Source: Trebonia kvetii
GTDB taxonomy: Bacteria > Actinomycetota > Actinomycetes > Streptosporangiales > Streptosporangiaceae
DNA length: 64,000 nt
Reading direction: 5' to 3'
NCBI RefSeq assembly: GCF_007827045.1
Contig: NZ_RPFW01000001.1
Location: 1,340,519-1,404,518 of the forward strand
The notes beneath the pieces were generated by a model. It did not search any database. It was not told the DNA's origin and saw only the letters and a list, made by a program, of their open reading frames with translations. Below are positions 49,128-58,827 of the stretch, one piece after another. Both the position numbers and the translations under genes were made by a program. The number at the start of each line of letters is the position of its first letter. The first letter of the stretch is position 1.

Positions 49128-50111
49128 TCAGGGCTGGAAGACGATCCGTCCCGTGGTCGTACCCGCTCCGAGGCGGCGCAGGCCATCGGGCACCTCGGTG
49201 AGCGGGAGCCGCTCGGTGACCAGCGTCTTGATGAGACCGGCATTGGCGAGCCTGGTCAGCTCCGTGTGGCACTCGCGGATCGCGCCCGGGGCGAGCCGCT
49301 CGTACAGGCCCCAGTGCAGGCCGAGGATCGAGTAGTTCTTGACAAGCGCGTGGTTGAGCGCGGCCGACGGGATCTCGCCGCTCGCGAAGCCGACGACCAC
49401 GATGCGGCCCTCGAACGCGATGCACTTGGTGGATTTGCGGAACGCCTCGCCGCCGACCGGATCGTAGACGACGTCGGCGCCCCTGCCACCGGTGACCTCC
49501 TTGACGACGCCGACGAAGTCCTCGGCGTAGCGGTCGATCACCACGTCGGCGCCGAGTTCCCTGGCGATCGCCGCCTTCTCCGCGCCGCCGGCCACGCCGA
49601 TGACCGTTGCGCCGGCGGCCTTGCCGAGCTGGATCGCGCCGCTGCCCACGCCGCCCGCCGCGGCGTGCACCAGCAGGGTCTCGCCGGCCGCGAGACGGGC
49701 TCGGCGGTGCAGCCCGAACCACCCCGTCTGGTAGGTGACGTGGAACGGCGCCGCCTGCGCGTCGTCGAGCGCTTCCGGCACCGGCACCGCCCGCGTCGCG
49801 TGCATCAGCGCGTATTCGGCGAATGCCCCGTCCGGCAGCGCCGTGCCGCCGAGCACCCGGTCACCCGGGGCGAATTCGGTCACGCCAGGGCCGGCCTCGA
49901 CGACCTCGCCGCATAGCTCGACACCGGGGACGAACGGCAGCGGCGGCTTGACCTGGTAGCTGCCGCGGATCATCAGCACGTCGGGGAAGTTGGCCGACGC
50001 GGCGAGCACCCGCACCAGGAGCTCGTCGGGGCCGGGCACCGGGCGCGGACGGTCGACGAACTCGAGGACCTCTTCAGCCTCGCCATAGCTGCCGAGCTGC
50101 CAGGCCTTCAC
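49128..50111 (-). CDS. zinc-free NADPH:quinone oxidoreductase-like protein
   Basis: A 327-residue medium-chain dehydrogenase/reductase of the QOR/zinc-independent type: RVLAASANFPDVLMIRGSYQVKPPLPFVPGVELCGEV, AAAGGVGSGAIQLGKAAGATVIGVAG and GRIVFQP at the C-terminus. No zinc-binding cysteine lobe. It reduces quinones or alkenals with NADPH. Its start overlaps the stop of the next SDR by 4 bp (ATGA), so they are co-translated. Confidence 0.9.
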   Translation of the reverse strand: MKAWQLGSYGEAEEVLEFVDRPRPVPGPDELLVRVLAASANFPDVLMIRGSYQVKPPLPFVPGVELCGEVVEAGPGVTEFAPGDRVLGGTALPDGAFAEYALMHATRAVPVPEALDDAQAAPFHVTYQTGWFGLHRRARLAAGETLLVHAAAGGVGSGAIQLGKAAGATVIGVAGGAEKAAIARELGADVVIDRYAEDFVGVVKEVTGGRGADVVYDPVGGEAFRKSTKCIAFEGRIVVVGFASGEIPSAALNHALVKNYSILGLHWGLYERLAPGAIRECHTELTRLANAGLIKTLVTERLPLTEVPDGLRRLGAGTTTGRIVFQP

Positions 50112-50899
50112 TGGGCCCCCTCCGGTGCCTGGTCTTCGATCCGCTGCTGCAGCCGGGACATGCCGCGCAGCCAGCGGTCGGTGTCGGTCGCCCGGTAGAC
50201 GTAGTAGTCGTGCACTTCGGGGTGCGGCAGGACGAGGAACCTGCCCTCGGCCATCGCCTTCGCGAGCGCGTCGGCCACCTGCTCGGGCTCGATCGCGCTG
50301 TCGCCGAGCACTATGTCACCCGCGCGCCCGGAACCGGCGAGCATGCTGGTGCGAACTCCCTGCGGGCAGACGCAGTGCACGGTAAGGCCCCGGTGCTGGT
50401 ACGTCGCCGCGAGCCATTCGGCGAGCCCGACCGCCGCGTGCTTGGTCGCCGAGTACGGCGCGCCGCCGAGCATCGTCAGCAGGCCGGCCGCCGACGCGGT
50501 GACCACGAACGTGCCCTGGCCGCGGTCAAGCCAGCCGGGCAGCAGTAGCCGTGCGGCGCGGACGTGCGCGAGAGTGTTGACCTCCCAGGCGCGCTGCCAC
50601 TGGTCTTCCGGCGTGTCCAGGCCGGCCCCGGCCGCCGTGCCCGCGTTGGAGCAGTAGATGTCGACCTGCCCGAGGAAGTCTTCCGCGGCCGCGATGAGCC
50701 CCGCGATGCCGGCCTCGGTGCCGGTATCACCGGGAACCGCCAGGCCGCCGATCTCGGCGGCGACCGCCTGGGCCGCGGCCGGGTCGAGGTCGTTCACCAC
50801 TACCCGGGCGCCGTCGGCCGCCAGCCTGCGCGCCATGGCCCGTCCGATGCCGCCGCCACCGCCGGTCACCACCGCGCCGGCTCCGCTCACGTTCGTCAT
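50108..50899 (-). CDS. SDR-family oxidoreductase (upstream partner of the quinone reductase)
   Basis: A 263-residue SDR starting MTNVSGAGAVVTGGGGGIGRAMARRL. It has TGGGGGIG, YCSNAGT, TASAAGL, YSATK (VGLAEWLAATYQHRGLTVHCVCPQGVRT) and lies first in a two-gene operon with the zinc-free reductase. Its C-terminal half has a PHPEVHDYYVYRATDTDRW tail found in some SDRs of CoA-related clusters. The ATG at 50899 is taken because the longer frame continues into a compositionally unusual N-extension. Confidence 0.87.
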   Translation of the reverse strand: MTNVSGAGAVVTGGGGGIGRAMARRLAADGARVVVNDLDPAAAQAVAAEIGGLAVPGDTGTEAGIAGLIAAAEDFLGQVDIYCSNAGTAAGAGLDTPEDQWQRAWEVNTLAHVRAARLLLPGWLDRGQGTFVVTASAAGLLTMLGGAPYSATKHAAVGLAEWLAATYQHRGLTVHCVCPQGVRTSMLAGSGRAGDIVLGDSAIEPEQVADALAKAMAEGRFLVLPHPEVHDYYVYRATDTDRWLRGMSRLQQRIEDQAPEGAQ

Positions 50900-50985
50900 G
50901 TGCGAACCATACCGATTTCCGCTCCTCGCGCCAGGGGGCTGTTTGCCGGGCTTGGCCGTCTCGCTGTCAGGCTGGCCGTGTCGTG

Positions 50986-51867
50986 TCAGGCTTGAGCCGC
51001 CTCGGCGACGCGCGCCGCCGCGGGCTGCCAGTCCGGCGGCATGAACAGGTAGCCGAGCCGGTCCCGCCACGAGGCGGCGTGCCTGACGTCACGCCACAGG
51101 TCCGCGTAGTGGCCGTACTCGAGGGTGAGCAGGTTGTAAGTGTCCACCGGGTGGGTCAGGCCGTAGTTCGGCCGGAACAGCTCAGGCTGGAAGGTGCCGA
51201 ACATCCGGTCCCAGACGATGAGGATGCCCGCGTAGTTGCGGTCCAGGTAGATCGGGTCGGAACCGTGGTGCACCCGGTGGTGAGACGGCGTGTTGAACAC
51301 GAACTCGACCGGGCGGGGCAGCTTGCGGATCGTCTCGGTGTGCACGAAGAACTGGTAGACCAGGTTGATGCCGTAGGCAGCGTAGATCGCCCAGGGCGCC
51401 ACACCGAGCAGCGGCAGCGGCAGCCAGAAGAAGAAGTCGAACCACGGGTTCCACTTCTGCCGCAGGGCGGTTGCGAAGTTCATGTACCGCGAGGAATGGT
51501 GCGCCTGGTGCGCGGCCCAGCCGACGCGAACGCGGTGCACGAAGCGGTGCTGCCAGTAATAGGCGAAGTCCACGCCGACGATGACCAGCGCCCACGACCA
51601 CCAGGTGTGCATCGCCAGGTGCCACGGCGCCACGTAGAGGTAGAGCGCGATGTACACAAAGAAGGCGGCCGCCTTCAGCGCCAGCGTCGTGAACAGGGAG
51701 AAGAAGCCCATCATGATCGACGCGGAGGCGTCCCTGGCCTGGTAGCCGGTGACGGTGTCGTCGTGGTCGAGCCACTTCAGCACGGCGAGCTCGATGCCGA
51801 TGAACAGGATGAAGAACGGGACCGCGTAGGTCACCGGATTGGCCCACGGGTTCAGCACGTCATGCAT
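50986..51867 (-). CDS. sterol desaturase/fatty acid hydroxylase-family membrane protein
   Basis: A 293-residue integral membrane diiron protein. The eight-histidine boxes are present: HRFVHR (about residue 105), HQAHHSS (about 118), HHRVHHG (about 200), after three or four hydrophobic helices (residues 12-90 and 145-165). Family members hydroxylate or desaturate sterols, carotenoids or fatty acids. ATG 51867 has GGAGG five bases before it. Adjacent genes give no strict substrate hint. Confidence 0.92.
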   Translation of the reverse strand: MHDVLNPWANPVTYAVPFFILFIGIELAVLKWLDHDDTVTGYQARDASASIMMGFFSLFTTLALKAAAFFVYIALYLYVAPWHLAMHTWWSWALVIVGVDFAYYWQHRFVHRVRVGWAAHQAHHSSRYMNFATALRQKWNPWFDFFFWLPLPLLGVAPWAIYAAYGINLVYQFFVHTETIRKLPRPVEFVFNTPSHHRVHHGSDPIYLDRNYAGILIVWDRMFGTFQPELFRPNYGLTHPVDTYNLLTLEYGHYADLWRDVRHAASWRDRLGYLFMPPDWQPAAARVAEAAQA

Positions 51868-52041
51868 CGCCGCCTCCAGTGCACGGAGATATGACTGGCG
51901 GGTAACTTACCTCAGGTCCGGCGGACCGGCAAGCCCGCGCGCTTCCAAGCTGGTTACACGTGGTCCCGGCAGACAATGCTCCAGATAGGCGACGCTAGGG
52001 TTTGCCGTGGTGTGATTGTCGGGATCACCGGCCTGGGAGGC

Positions 52042-53946
52042 GTGTTGCGACAGGGGATGGCGCGGGGAGCGCTTGAGCTGGGTGCGCTCGGCGTCGTGTT
52101 CGGCGACATCGGCACCAGCCCGCTCTATACCGTGCAGACCGTCTTCAGCCCGGCCGACCCGCACCGCGTCCAGGTGTCGACGCAGAACGTGTACGGCGTC
52201 GTCTCGCTGATCTTCTGGGCGATCATGCTGATCGTCATGGTCACCTACGTGCTCCTGGTGATGCGCGCCGACAACGACGGCGAGGGCGGCATCATGGCAC
52301 TGATCACCCTGATCCGTCGGCGGGGCGCGCCCAGCGGGCGGCGGACGGCGCTGATCCTCGCCGGGCTCGGCGTGTTCGGCGCGTCGCTGTTCTTCGGCGA
52401 CAGCATGATCACCCCGGCAATCTCGGTTCTTTCGGCGATCGAGGGCGTGCAGGTCGCGGCGCCGTCCGTGGGCGACATCGTGCTGCCGATCACCGCGGCC
52501 ATCCTGATCGGCCTGTTCGTGATCCAGCGGTTCGGCACCCACGCGGTCGGGCGGCTGTTCGGGCCCGTGATGCTGCTCTGGTTCGTGACCATCGCCGCCT
52601 GGGGCATCAAAGGTGTCGCCAGCAACCCTGACATCCTGCGGGCACTGTCTCCGACGTATGCGCTCTCGTTCCTGTTCGGGCACTTCAGCACGGCGTTCTT
52701 CTCGATGGCGGCCGTGGTGCTCGCGGTGACCGGCGCCGAGGCGCTCTACGCCGACATGGGGCACTTCGGCCGCGGCCCGATCACCCGGGCCTGGCTGTTC
52801 GCGGTCTTCCCGGCCTGCGTGCTCAACTACATGGGGCAGGGCGCGCTTGTCCTTTCCGATCCCACCAAGGCGATCGCCAACCCCTTCTTCCTGCTCGTGC
52901 CAGGATGGGCGCGGATTCCGATGGTGATCCTGGCCGCCGCCGCGACCGTCATCGCCTCGCAGGCGGTCATCACCGGGGCGTTCTCGGTGACGCAACAGGC
53001 CGCCCAGATCGGGTACCTGCCGCGGCTGCGCATCGCGCACACGTCAGAGGAGCGGGTCGGGCAGATCTACGTACCGTGGATCAACTGGGCGCTGTGCGTC
53101 GCGGTGCTCGCGCTTGTCTTCACGTTCCGCACGTCGACCGCACTCGCCTACGCGTACGGCGTGGCGGTCACCGGCACGATCACCATCACCACGCTGCTCT
53201 ACTTCTACATCGTCCGCAGCCAGTGGAAGAAGCCGCTGTGGCTCGTCCTGCCGGGCGCCGCCGTGCTGATCGCCTTCGACCTGCTGTTCTTCGCCGCCAA
53301 CCTCACTAAGCTGCCGCACGGCGCCTGGCTGCCGCTCGCCATCGGCATCGTGGTTTTCATCGTGCTCACCACCTGGCAGAAGGGCCGGGAGCTCGTCAGC
53401 CGCCGACGCTCGCTCGACGAGGGATCGCTGCGCGAGTTCATCGACGGGCTGCACGACGCAACGCCTCCCCTCCCCCGCGTGCCCGGCACCGCGATCTTCC
53501 TCAACCGGGGCAAGGCCACCACGCCGCTCGCCATGCGGGCCAACGTGGAGCACAACCATGTGCTGCATAACCACGTGCTGATCCTGGCCATCGAGACGCT
53601 GCCGGTGCCGCACGTGACGGATGGCAACCGGCTGGAGATCGACGACCTCGGCTACAAGGAAGACCGGATCTACCACGTCACCGCGCGCTTCGGTTACATG
53701 GACGCGCCGGTCGTCCCGTCGCTGATGCCGCTCATCCGCGCGGCCGCGCCCGAGGGGAAGCTGGACAGCGGCAACGTGTCCTACTTCCTGTCCACCATCG
53801 AGATTCGCAAGGGCAGCACGCCAGGGATGAGCCCGTGGCGCAAGCGGCTGTTCATCGCCACGGCACGGCTGACGGCCGACGCCGCCGAGTACTTCCAGCT
53901 CCCCAGGGAGAGCACGGTCATCATGGGCTCCCGGATCGAGCTGTAG
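52042..53946 (+). CDS. kup: Kup-type potassium uptake transporter
   Basis: A KUP/HAK/KT family potassium-proton symporter: GALGVVFGDIGTSPLYTVQTVF, AIEGVQVAAPSV, LFFGDSMITPAISVLSA, ALYADMGHFG, twelve helices up to about residue 425 and a cytoplasmic C-domain (RLPHVTDG..., SYFLSTIEI). Start is uncertain: GTG 52042 and TTG 52045 follow GGGAGG, ATG 52057 is further; the frame is open to 51976. Lone gene. Role: potassium import under acidic or low-K conditions. Confidence 0.92.
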   Translation: MLRQGMARGALELGALGVVFGDIGTSPLYTVQTVFSPADPHRVQVSTQNVYGVVSLIFWAIMLIVMVTYVLLVMRADNDGEGGIMALITLIRRRGAPSGRRTALILAGLGVFGASLFFGDSMITPAISVLSAIEGVQVAAPSVGDIVLPITAAILIGLFVIQRFGTHAVGRLFGPVMLLWFVTIAAWGIKGVASNPDILRALSPTYALSFLFGHFSTAFFSMAAVVLAVTGAEALYADMGHFGRGPITRAWLFAVFPACVLNYMGQGALVLSDPTKAIANPFFLLVPGWARIPMVILAAAATVIASQAVITGAFSVTQQAAQIGYLPRLRIAHTSEERVGQIYVPWINWALCVAVLALVFTFRTSTALAYAYGVAVTGTITITTLLYFYIVRSQWKKPLWLVLPGAAVLIAFDLLFFAANLTKLPHGAWLPLAIGIVVFIVLTTWQKGRELVSRRRSLDEGSLREFIDGLHDATPPLPRVPGTAIFLNRGKATTPLAMRANVEHNHVLHNHVLILAIETLPVPHVTDGNRLEIDDLGYKEDRIYHVTARFGYMDAPVVPSLMPLIRAAAPEGKLDSGNVSYFLSTIEIRKGSTPGMSPWRKRLFIATARLTADAAEYFQLPRESTVIMGSRIEL

Positions 53947-53990
53947 GCGGGGGTGACGGGCGAAGCCACGTAACCGTTCGGGATGGTGAC

Positions 53991-54908
53991 TTAGATTTCG
54001 CGGGCGGGAAGGCCGAGTGCGGCGGCGACGGCGGCCTTGCCGCGAACCACCGGGTTGGCGAGCTCGCCGATGCCGGGAATCGCGATGCGTATCTCGTCGC
54101 CCGCCTGGAGGGTGAACGGCAGATCAGGGACCAGGCTGGTCCCGGTGGACAGGACCGCGCCCGCCGGGAACTCGTCCTCGCAGAACAGGTAGCCGGCCAG
54201 CTCGCCGATCTTTCTGTGCAGGGCCGAGGTGCTCGCGCTGCCTGCCCAGGCGACCGCGCCGTCCCTGCTGATCGTCAGCTCGATGGTCAGCGCGTACGGG
54301 TCGGGTACCTCCCAGGCCGGCCTGACCGACGGGCCGAGCGCGCAGCCGCCCAGGTAGATCTTGGCCTGCGGCAGGTAGAGCGGGTTCTGCCCCTCGATGG
54401 ACCGCGAGCTCATGTCGTTGCAGATGGTGTACCCGACGATCTCCCTGCTCGCGTTGAGTACCACGGCGAGCTCCGGCTCGGGGACGTCGATAGTGGAATC
54501 CGCGCGCACGGACACCGGGGCGCCGGGACCGCTCACCCGCCACGCGGCGGACTTGAAGAACAGCTCGGGCCGTTCCGCGGCGTACACGCGGTCGTAGACG
54601 TCGGCGGACTCCTCGCTCTCCGTCATCCGCGCGATGCGTGAACGCTCGTACGTCACGCCCGCCGCCCACACCTCCGTGCGGCCATCAACCGGGGCGAGCA
54701 GCCTGACCTCGCCGGCTGGGACCGTCTCGCGCGCTGGGGCCTGGCAGATCGCGCGGATCTCGGCGAGCGGCAGGCCGAGCAGATCCGCCAGCGAGTCCAC
54801 GGCTATTCCGGTGATGACATCGCCCGCCAGCATCCCGATGCGCGGTTCGCCGTCGCCCGCCAGGAACCGGACGATCCCGGTACCCCTCGAGTCTTCCTCA
54901 GTCGTCAC
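53991..54908 (-). CDS. FAH-superfamily protein, probable 2-keto-3-deoxy acid dehydratase type
   Basis: A 305-residue fumarylacetoacetate hydrolase-superfamily protein with an N-terminal domain (1-80) and the catalytic barrel: GVTYERSRIARM, DVYDRVYAAERPELFFKSAAWRVSGPG, PEPELAVVLN (metal Glu), YTICNDMSSRSIEGQNPLYLPQAKIYLGGCALGP. The AERPELFFK-plus-DMSSRSIEGQ pattern resembles 2-keto-3-deoxy-D-arabinonate dehydratases rather than FAH. The exact substrate is a guess. Start GTG 54908 has no strong Shine-Dalgarno. It is convergent with kup. Confidence 0.82.
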   Translation of the reverse strand: MTTEEDSRGTGIVRFLAGDGEPRIGMLAGDVITGIAVDSLADLLGLPLAEIRAICQAPARETVPAGEVRLLAPVDGRTEVWAAGVTYERSRIARMTESEESADVYDRVYAAERPELFFKSAAWRVSGPGAPVSVRADSTIDVPEPELAVVLNASREIVGYTICNDMSSRSIEGQNPLYLPQAKIYLGGCALGPSVRPAWEVPDPYALTIELTISRDGAVAWAGSASTSALHRKIGELAGYLFCEDEFPAGAVLSTGTSLVPDLPFTLQAGDEIRIAIPGIGELANPVVRGKAAVAAALGLPAREI

Positions 54909-55137
54909 TGCTCACCGTGCCCGTCTCTCGCGCCACCCCGGCCCACCCTAATTGACCCGCGGGATCGGGGCTGACTGGCCGGATAGTCACGCCAGTCATG
55001 ATGTCGACGCCGACCAGCTCGATCAAGGCATGAGGGAACCGGACAGGATGTCCCGCCTTCCCCGTCCGTGGAGCCAGCCCGAAGAACAGGTTTCCCGGTT
55101 CCCGCACCCCGTCTCGCCGCGCGACCCTTGGCAACTG

Positions 55138-55710
55138 TCACCAGGGACGGGGCAGAAGCACCGGTCCCGCGTCAGGTCTCGCAGCTCCCAGCTTGGTGAC
55201 GACAAGCGAGGCCACGGCGCCGGCCAGCGAGGCAAGGGCGACCTTAAGAGCGATGGTTGCCCCATGAGTCCGCGTCATGACAAAGACGGCCCCGTCGAGG
55301 TAGTCCTTCACTCCCCAGTCCGGGGGACCAAAGGGCGTGAAAGCGTCAGCCCACGGGCTCGGAACGGCCAGGTAATCAACCACCATCAGGAGAAACACCA
55401 AGCCAGATCCGACTGCCAGGAGCGTGCTGTCGCCGGGCACCCGCAGTCGCCCGCCCGGGCAATAGCGTGCCACGAGCAGGGCAATCTCGACGGCCGCGAG
55501 CCCCACCACGACCCACAGCGACGGGTGCGCATACACCCCAGTGGCCCGCCCGCTAGGTGGCGCCGGCACCCAGCCCGACTGACCATCACCCGTATACGTA
55601 AGCGTCGCTTGGAACCACACCCAGCGCGGAGCCACGATCATCAGCACGGCGGCTACCGCGACGAACGCGTCGCAGGCCGCCCTCAGCCAGACCCAGGGAC
55701 CCGCCCGCAT
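55138..55710 (-). CDS. four-helix membrane protein of unknown function
   Basis: A 190-residue protein with four predicted helices: residues about 12-32 (AACDAFVAVAAVLMIVAP), 62-80 (SLWVVVGLAAVEIALLVA), 97-114 (LLAVGSGLVFLLMVVDYLA) and 150-170 (ALKVALASLAGAVASLVV). The loop between helices 1 and 2 has YTGDGQSGWVPAPPSG. No family recognised. The ATG at 55710 directly follows GAGGTGGG. Base use is like neighbours. Confidence 0.6.
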   Translation of the reverse strand: MRAGPWVWLRAACDAFVAVAAVLMIVAPRWVWFQATLTYTGDGQSGWVPAPPSGRATGVYAHPSLWVVVGLAAVEIALLVARYCPGGRLRVPGDSTLLAVGSGLVFLLMVVDYLAVPSPWADAFTPFGPPDWGVKDYLDGAVFVMTRTHGATIALKVALASLAGAVASLVVTKLGAARPDAGPVLLPRPW

Positions 55711-55941
55711 CCCACCTCACGCTCCTCGCCGCTCGACGCCCGCTTGCCCGCGAGGGCTGCAATGTGCCAGCCGCCGCTGACCAGACCTGTCAATAATGCC
55801 CCAGCTCTACACACCCACGTTGCGATCCGATCACCCCGCTCCCTCTTGCGCACAACAGCACACGGCCCGGACGGCACAGCGCGCGGTGCGCTGGCGGTGT
55901 CCGGGGGCTGCGCGCCCCGAGTGATCATGAGCGAGCCTAGG

Positions 55942-57027
55942 TCAGCGGGGTAGTCCGATGGCTACGACATCCCCCTGCGCCACGTAGACGGTGCGGTTGT
56001 CAGGCGTGATCGCGAAGCCGAATGCGCCGGCACGGCCGAAAAGGCCTCCGGTGCGGATCTGCTTGCCTGGCCTGCCGTCGGCTGTGCTGATGGGGGTGAC
56101 CGTGGATTCATCGGTCACGAAGTCGCCGTAGTTGCCGTTCAGGACGCACAGGGTGCGCCCGTCCGGCGTGACCGCGAGCGCGATCGGCCCCTGCCCGTAG
56201 GCGATGGTCTTGGACACGGTGCCGGTCGCGGTGCTGATGGCTACCAGGTTGTTGGGTCCTGAACCAAAGTCGTAGTCGCCGTTGACGGCGGCGTACAGGG
56301 TTTTGCCGTCCGGCGTGACGGCGAGCGCTGAAGTCATGGTCAGGTCAGAGTTCCCGACGGTGATCGGGGTTCCTTGATTGCCGGTGGCGAGATTGACGGG
56401 AATTACCGCGTCGTCGTTTTCGGCCACGTACAGCGTTCTGCCGTCCGGCGTCACGGTCATCGCGTTGGGAGTCACGACCCCGCTGCCGGGCGTGGGGAGA
56501 GGGATCAGGAGTTTCCGCCGCCCGGTGGCGATGTCAACGGCCACTACCTCGTTGTTGTCGGTACCGATGAACAGTGACGTGCTGTCCGGGGACACCGCCA
56601 TGCTGTACGCGCCGCTCGTGACGTGAATCGACGCCACAGGGGTGCCGGTCGGGAGATTGACCAGCGTGATCCTTCCGTCCGAAAGCAGCGCGCAGAGCAT
56701 CCGGCCGTCAGGCGTCACCGCCAGACCCTGCGGATCGGTCCCGACAGCGAAGGGCTTGCCCGCCTTGCCGGTGGCGATGTCTACCGGCGTCACCGTATGG
56801 CCGTTGCTTCCGACGGGTCCCCCGTTCGCGGCATAGAGTGTCCGCCCGTCCGAGGTGACGGCCACCGCGCTGAATCCGTCACCGGGCACTAGCACGGACG
56901 GCCCGTGCACTAGGCGGACCACGCGGGCAACTGACCACGGCACGACGACGGTGAGCGCGAGGCAGGCGGCGATCAGCGCCCAGAAGGCACGTCTGTGGTG
57001 GAGGGGGGTATTAGCTCCGGGACGCAT
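55942..57027 (-). CDS. membrane-anchored YncE-type beta-propeller protein
   Basis: A 361-residue protein: one N-terminal membrane helix (AFWALIAACLALTVVVPWSVARVV, about residues 14-37), then a chain of seven repeats of the form VAVTPDGRTLYA / VTPDGKTLYAAV / VDIATG (about residues 45-361), a YncE/surface-antigen type seven-bladed propeller. Likely anchored outside the membrane and used in binding or assembly; ligand unknown. ATG 57027 has GAGGAG about 13 bases upstream, a weak spacing. Confidence 0.85.
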   Translation of the reverse strand: MRPGANTPLHHRRAFWALIAACLALTVVVPWSVARVVRLVHGPSVLVPGDGFSAVAVTSDGRTLYAANGGPVGSNGHTVTPVDIATGKAGKPFAVGTDPQGLAVTPDGRMLCALLSDGRITLVNLPTGTPVASIHVTSGAYSMAVSPDSTSLFIGTDNNEVVAVDIATGRRKLLIPLPTPGSGVVTPNAMTVTPDGRTLYVAENDDAVIPVNLATGNQGTPITVGNSDLTMTSALAVTPDGKTLYAAVNGDYDFGSGPNNLVAISTATGTVSKTIAYGQGPIALAVTPDGRTLCVLNGNYGDFVTDESTVTPISTADGRPGKQIRTGGLFGRAGAFGFAITPDNRTVYVAQGDVVAIGLPR

Positions 57028-57126
57028 GCCGGGCAGGCTCCTCGTTCTCGTGCTCCGGGCAGCTGCGGCTCGCCGGTAGCGGCACCGGGTAGCCACTGGA
57101 GCCCAGGTTAGGGATCTACTATGGCG

Positions 57127-58767
57127 TCAATCGCGAGCCGGCGGAGCTTGAGGTGTGAAAGCGCACGGATTGCCAGCCTGCGGCTGGGGGATCTGGCGCA
57201 TCCCCCATAGGCGTATCGCTGCCACAGCCATGCGCCAATGCGGGGCTAAGGAGAGGCGGGTGAGGAGGCGGGCGAGCTCGCCCGCGGCGCGGCGGATTTG
57301 CGGGAGGGTGGCGGTGCCGTAGCCGAGAATGAGGCCGTTCATCGTCGGCTTTCCCGCGTAGTAGCGGTCGAGCGGGTAGATCAGGACGCCGCGCTCCGCT
57401 GCCGCCTCGACCAGGCGGGCGGCCGGGTAATCGCCGGAGAGCTCGAGCACCACGTGCATCCCGGCCGTGTCGCCGAGCAGCCGGAACGGAACCTGCCTGC
57501 CCTGCGTGCCGCGGTTGAGTCCGTCGACGAGCGCGGCCCGGCGGCGGGCGTACTCCAGGCGCATCTTGCGCACGTGGCGTTCCAGGTCGCCCGAGCGGAG
57601 CAGCGCGAGGATGGCGTACTGCACCGGCTCGGGGATACGCACGCCGAGCCGTGGACGGAGCGCGGCGAGTTGATCAACCAGCGCGGGCGGCGCGACGAGC
57701 CAACCCGCGCCGAAGGCGGTCGCCAGGACCTTGGAGGCGGTGCCGAGGTAGACGATCACGTCCGGGTCCATGCTGTGCATCGCAGGCAGCGACCCGACGT
57801 CGTAGCGGAACTCGCTGTCGTAGTCGTCTTCGACAACGAGCGCGGCGGACTCCCTGGCCCACGCGATCAGTGCCTGACGACGGTTCACCGGCAGGCGTCC
57901 GCCGAGCGGGTATTGGTGCGCGGGCGTGGTGTAGAGCAGCCGTAGTTCGCCGGGGAGTTCCTCGGGAACGATGCCGTGCGCGTCGACCCGGCAGGGCACG
58001 ACCTGCGCCCCGGCCCGGCGCAGCACCTCGCGCCCGGTGGGATAACCGGGTTCCTCGATGCCGGCCTTGTCGCCAGGGCGGAGCACCGAGTCGGCGAGCA
58101 GCGCGAGCCCGCTCGAGGTGCCCTGAGTGACGAGGACGTGGGCGGGTGTGACGGCGAGCCCGCGGGACCTGCGCAGATATGCCGCGATCTCTGCGCGCAG
58201 TTCCGGCAGCCCGTAAGGGTCGGGCATGCGGGACGGAAGGTGCGCGCCCGCCTCTCGCCAGGCCCGCCGCCAGGCGGCGGGGTCTATCCCGTCGTGCCAG
58301 GAAATGCCCGGCTGAAGATCGGTTACCTCCCGGGGGGACGACCCCCCGTCCCCCCCGAGGTCCTCGCGCGGCGGCCCGATGGCGAAAGGCGCCATCGTAT
58401 CGGGCCGCCGCGCTGCGGCAGGGGCCGCTGGCTTCGCCGGCACGACTGATATTGACGATGTCCGGGTGTCGGAGTCGCGCCCGTCGGCTGACTGCATGGC
58501 GGCCGGCTGCACGTCGGCCACGTAGGTGCCCGAGCCGTGGCGTCCCTCGAGCCACCCCTCGGCGAACAGCCGCGCGTACGCGTTCGTTACCACGGTCCTG
58601 CTGACGCCGAGGGTCGCCGCCAGGTCGCGGCTCGACGGCAGCCGGTCGCCCGCGTGCAGCGCGCCGCCGGTGACGGCGGCCTGGAGCTGGGCGGATATCT
58701 GGACCGCCAGCGGCTCTCCGTCCGCGCGGTTCACCATGACGGGCAGATCGGATGGCAAAGTGGTCAT
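57127..58767 (-). CDS. MocR/PdxR-type GntR regulator with aminotransferase domain
   Basis: A 546-residue MocR-subfamily protein: GntR winged helix (residues about 15-80; AVQISAQLQAAVTGGALHAGDRLPSSRDLAATLGVSRTVVTNAYARLFAEGWLEGRHGSGTYV), a long linker (85-150), and a fold-type I aminotransferase domain (160-500) with the PLP-lysine in GTASKVLATAFGAGW. The C-terminal 50 residues (PHWRMAVAAIRLWGMR) are an atypical tail. MocR proteins sense PLP or an amino acid via external aldimine. The ATG at 58767 has GGAGAAG five bases upstream. Divergent from the FMN-binding gene it probably controls; the gap has a TGGC-N7-GCCA dyad at 58785-58799. Confidence 0.92.
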   Translation of the reverse strand: MTTLPSDLPVMVNRADGEPLAVQISAQLQAAVTGGALHAGDRLPSSRDLAATLGVSRTVVTNAYARLFAEGWLEGRHGSGTYVADVQPAAMQSADGRDSDTRTSSISVVPAKPAAPAAARRPDTMAPFAIGPPREDLGGDGGSSPREVTDLQPGISWHDGIDPAAWRRAWREAGAHLPSRMPDPYGLPELRAEIAAYLRRSRGLAVTPAHVLVTQGTSSGLALLADSVLRPGDKAGIEEPGYPTGREVLRRAGAQVVPCRVDAHGIVPEELPGELRLLYTTPAHQYPLGGRLPVNRRQALIAWARESAALVVEDDYDSEFRYDVGSLPAMHSMDPDVIVYLGTASKVLATAFGAGWLVAPPALVDQLAALRPRLGVRIPEPVQYAILALLRSGDLERHVRKMRLEYARRRAALVDGLNRGTQGRQVPFRLLGDTAGMHVVLELSGDYPAARLVEAAAERGVLIYPLDRYYAGKPTMNGLILGYGTATLPQIRRAAGELARLLTRLSLAPHWRMAVAAIRLWGMRQIPQPQAGNPCAFTPQAPPARD

Positions 58768-58827
58768 CGAAACTTCTCCATGATTGGCTATTTGTGCCAG
58801 TCCACTTGCCGCATAGGCTACGGGATC

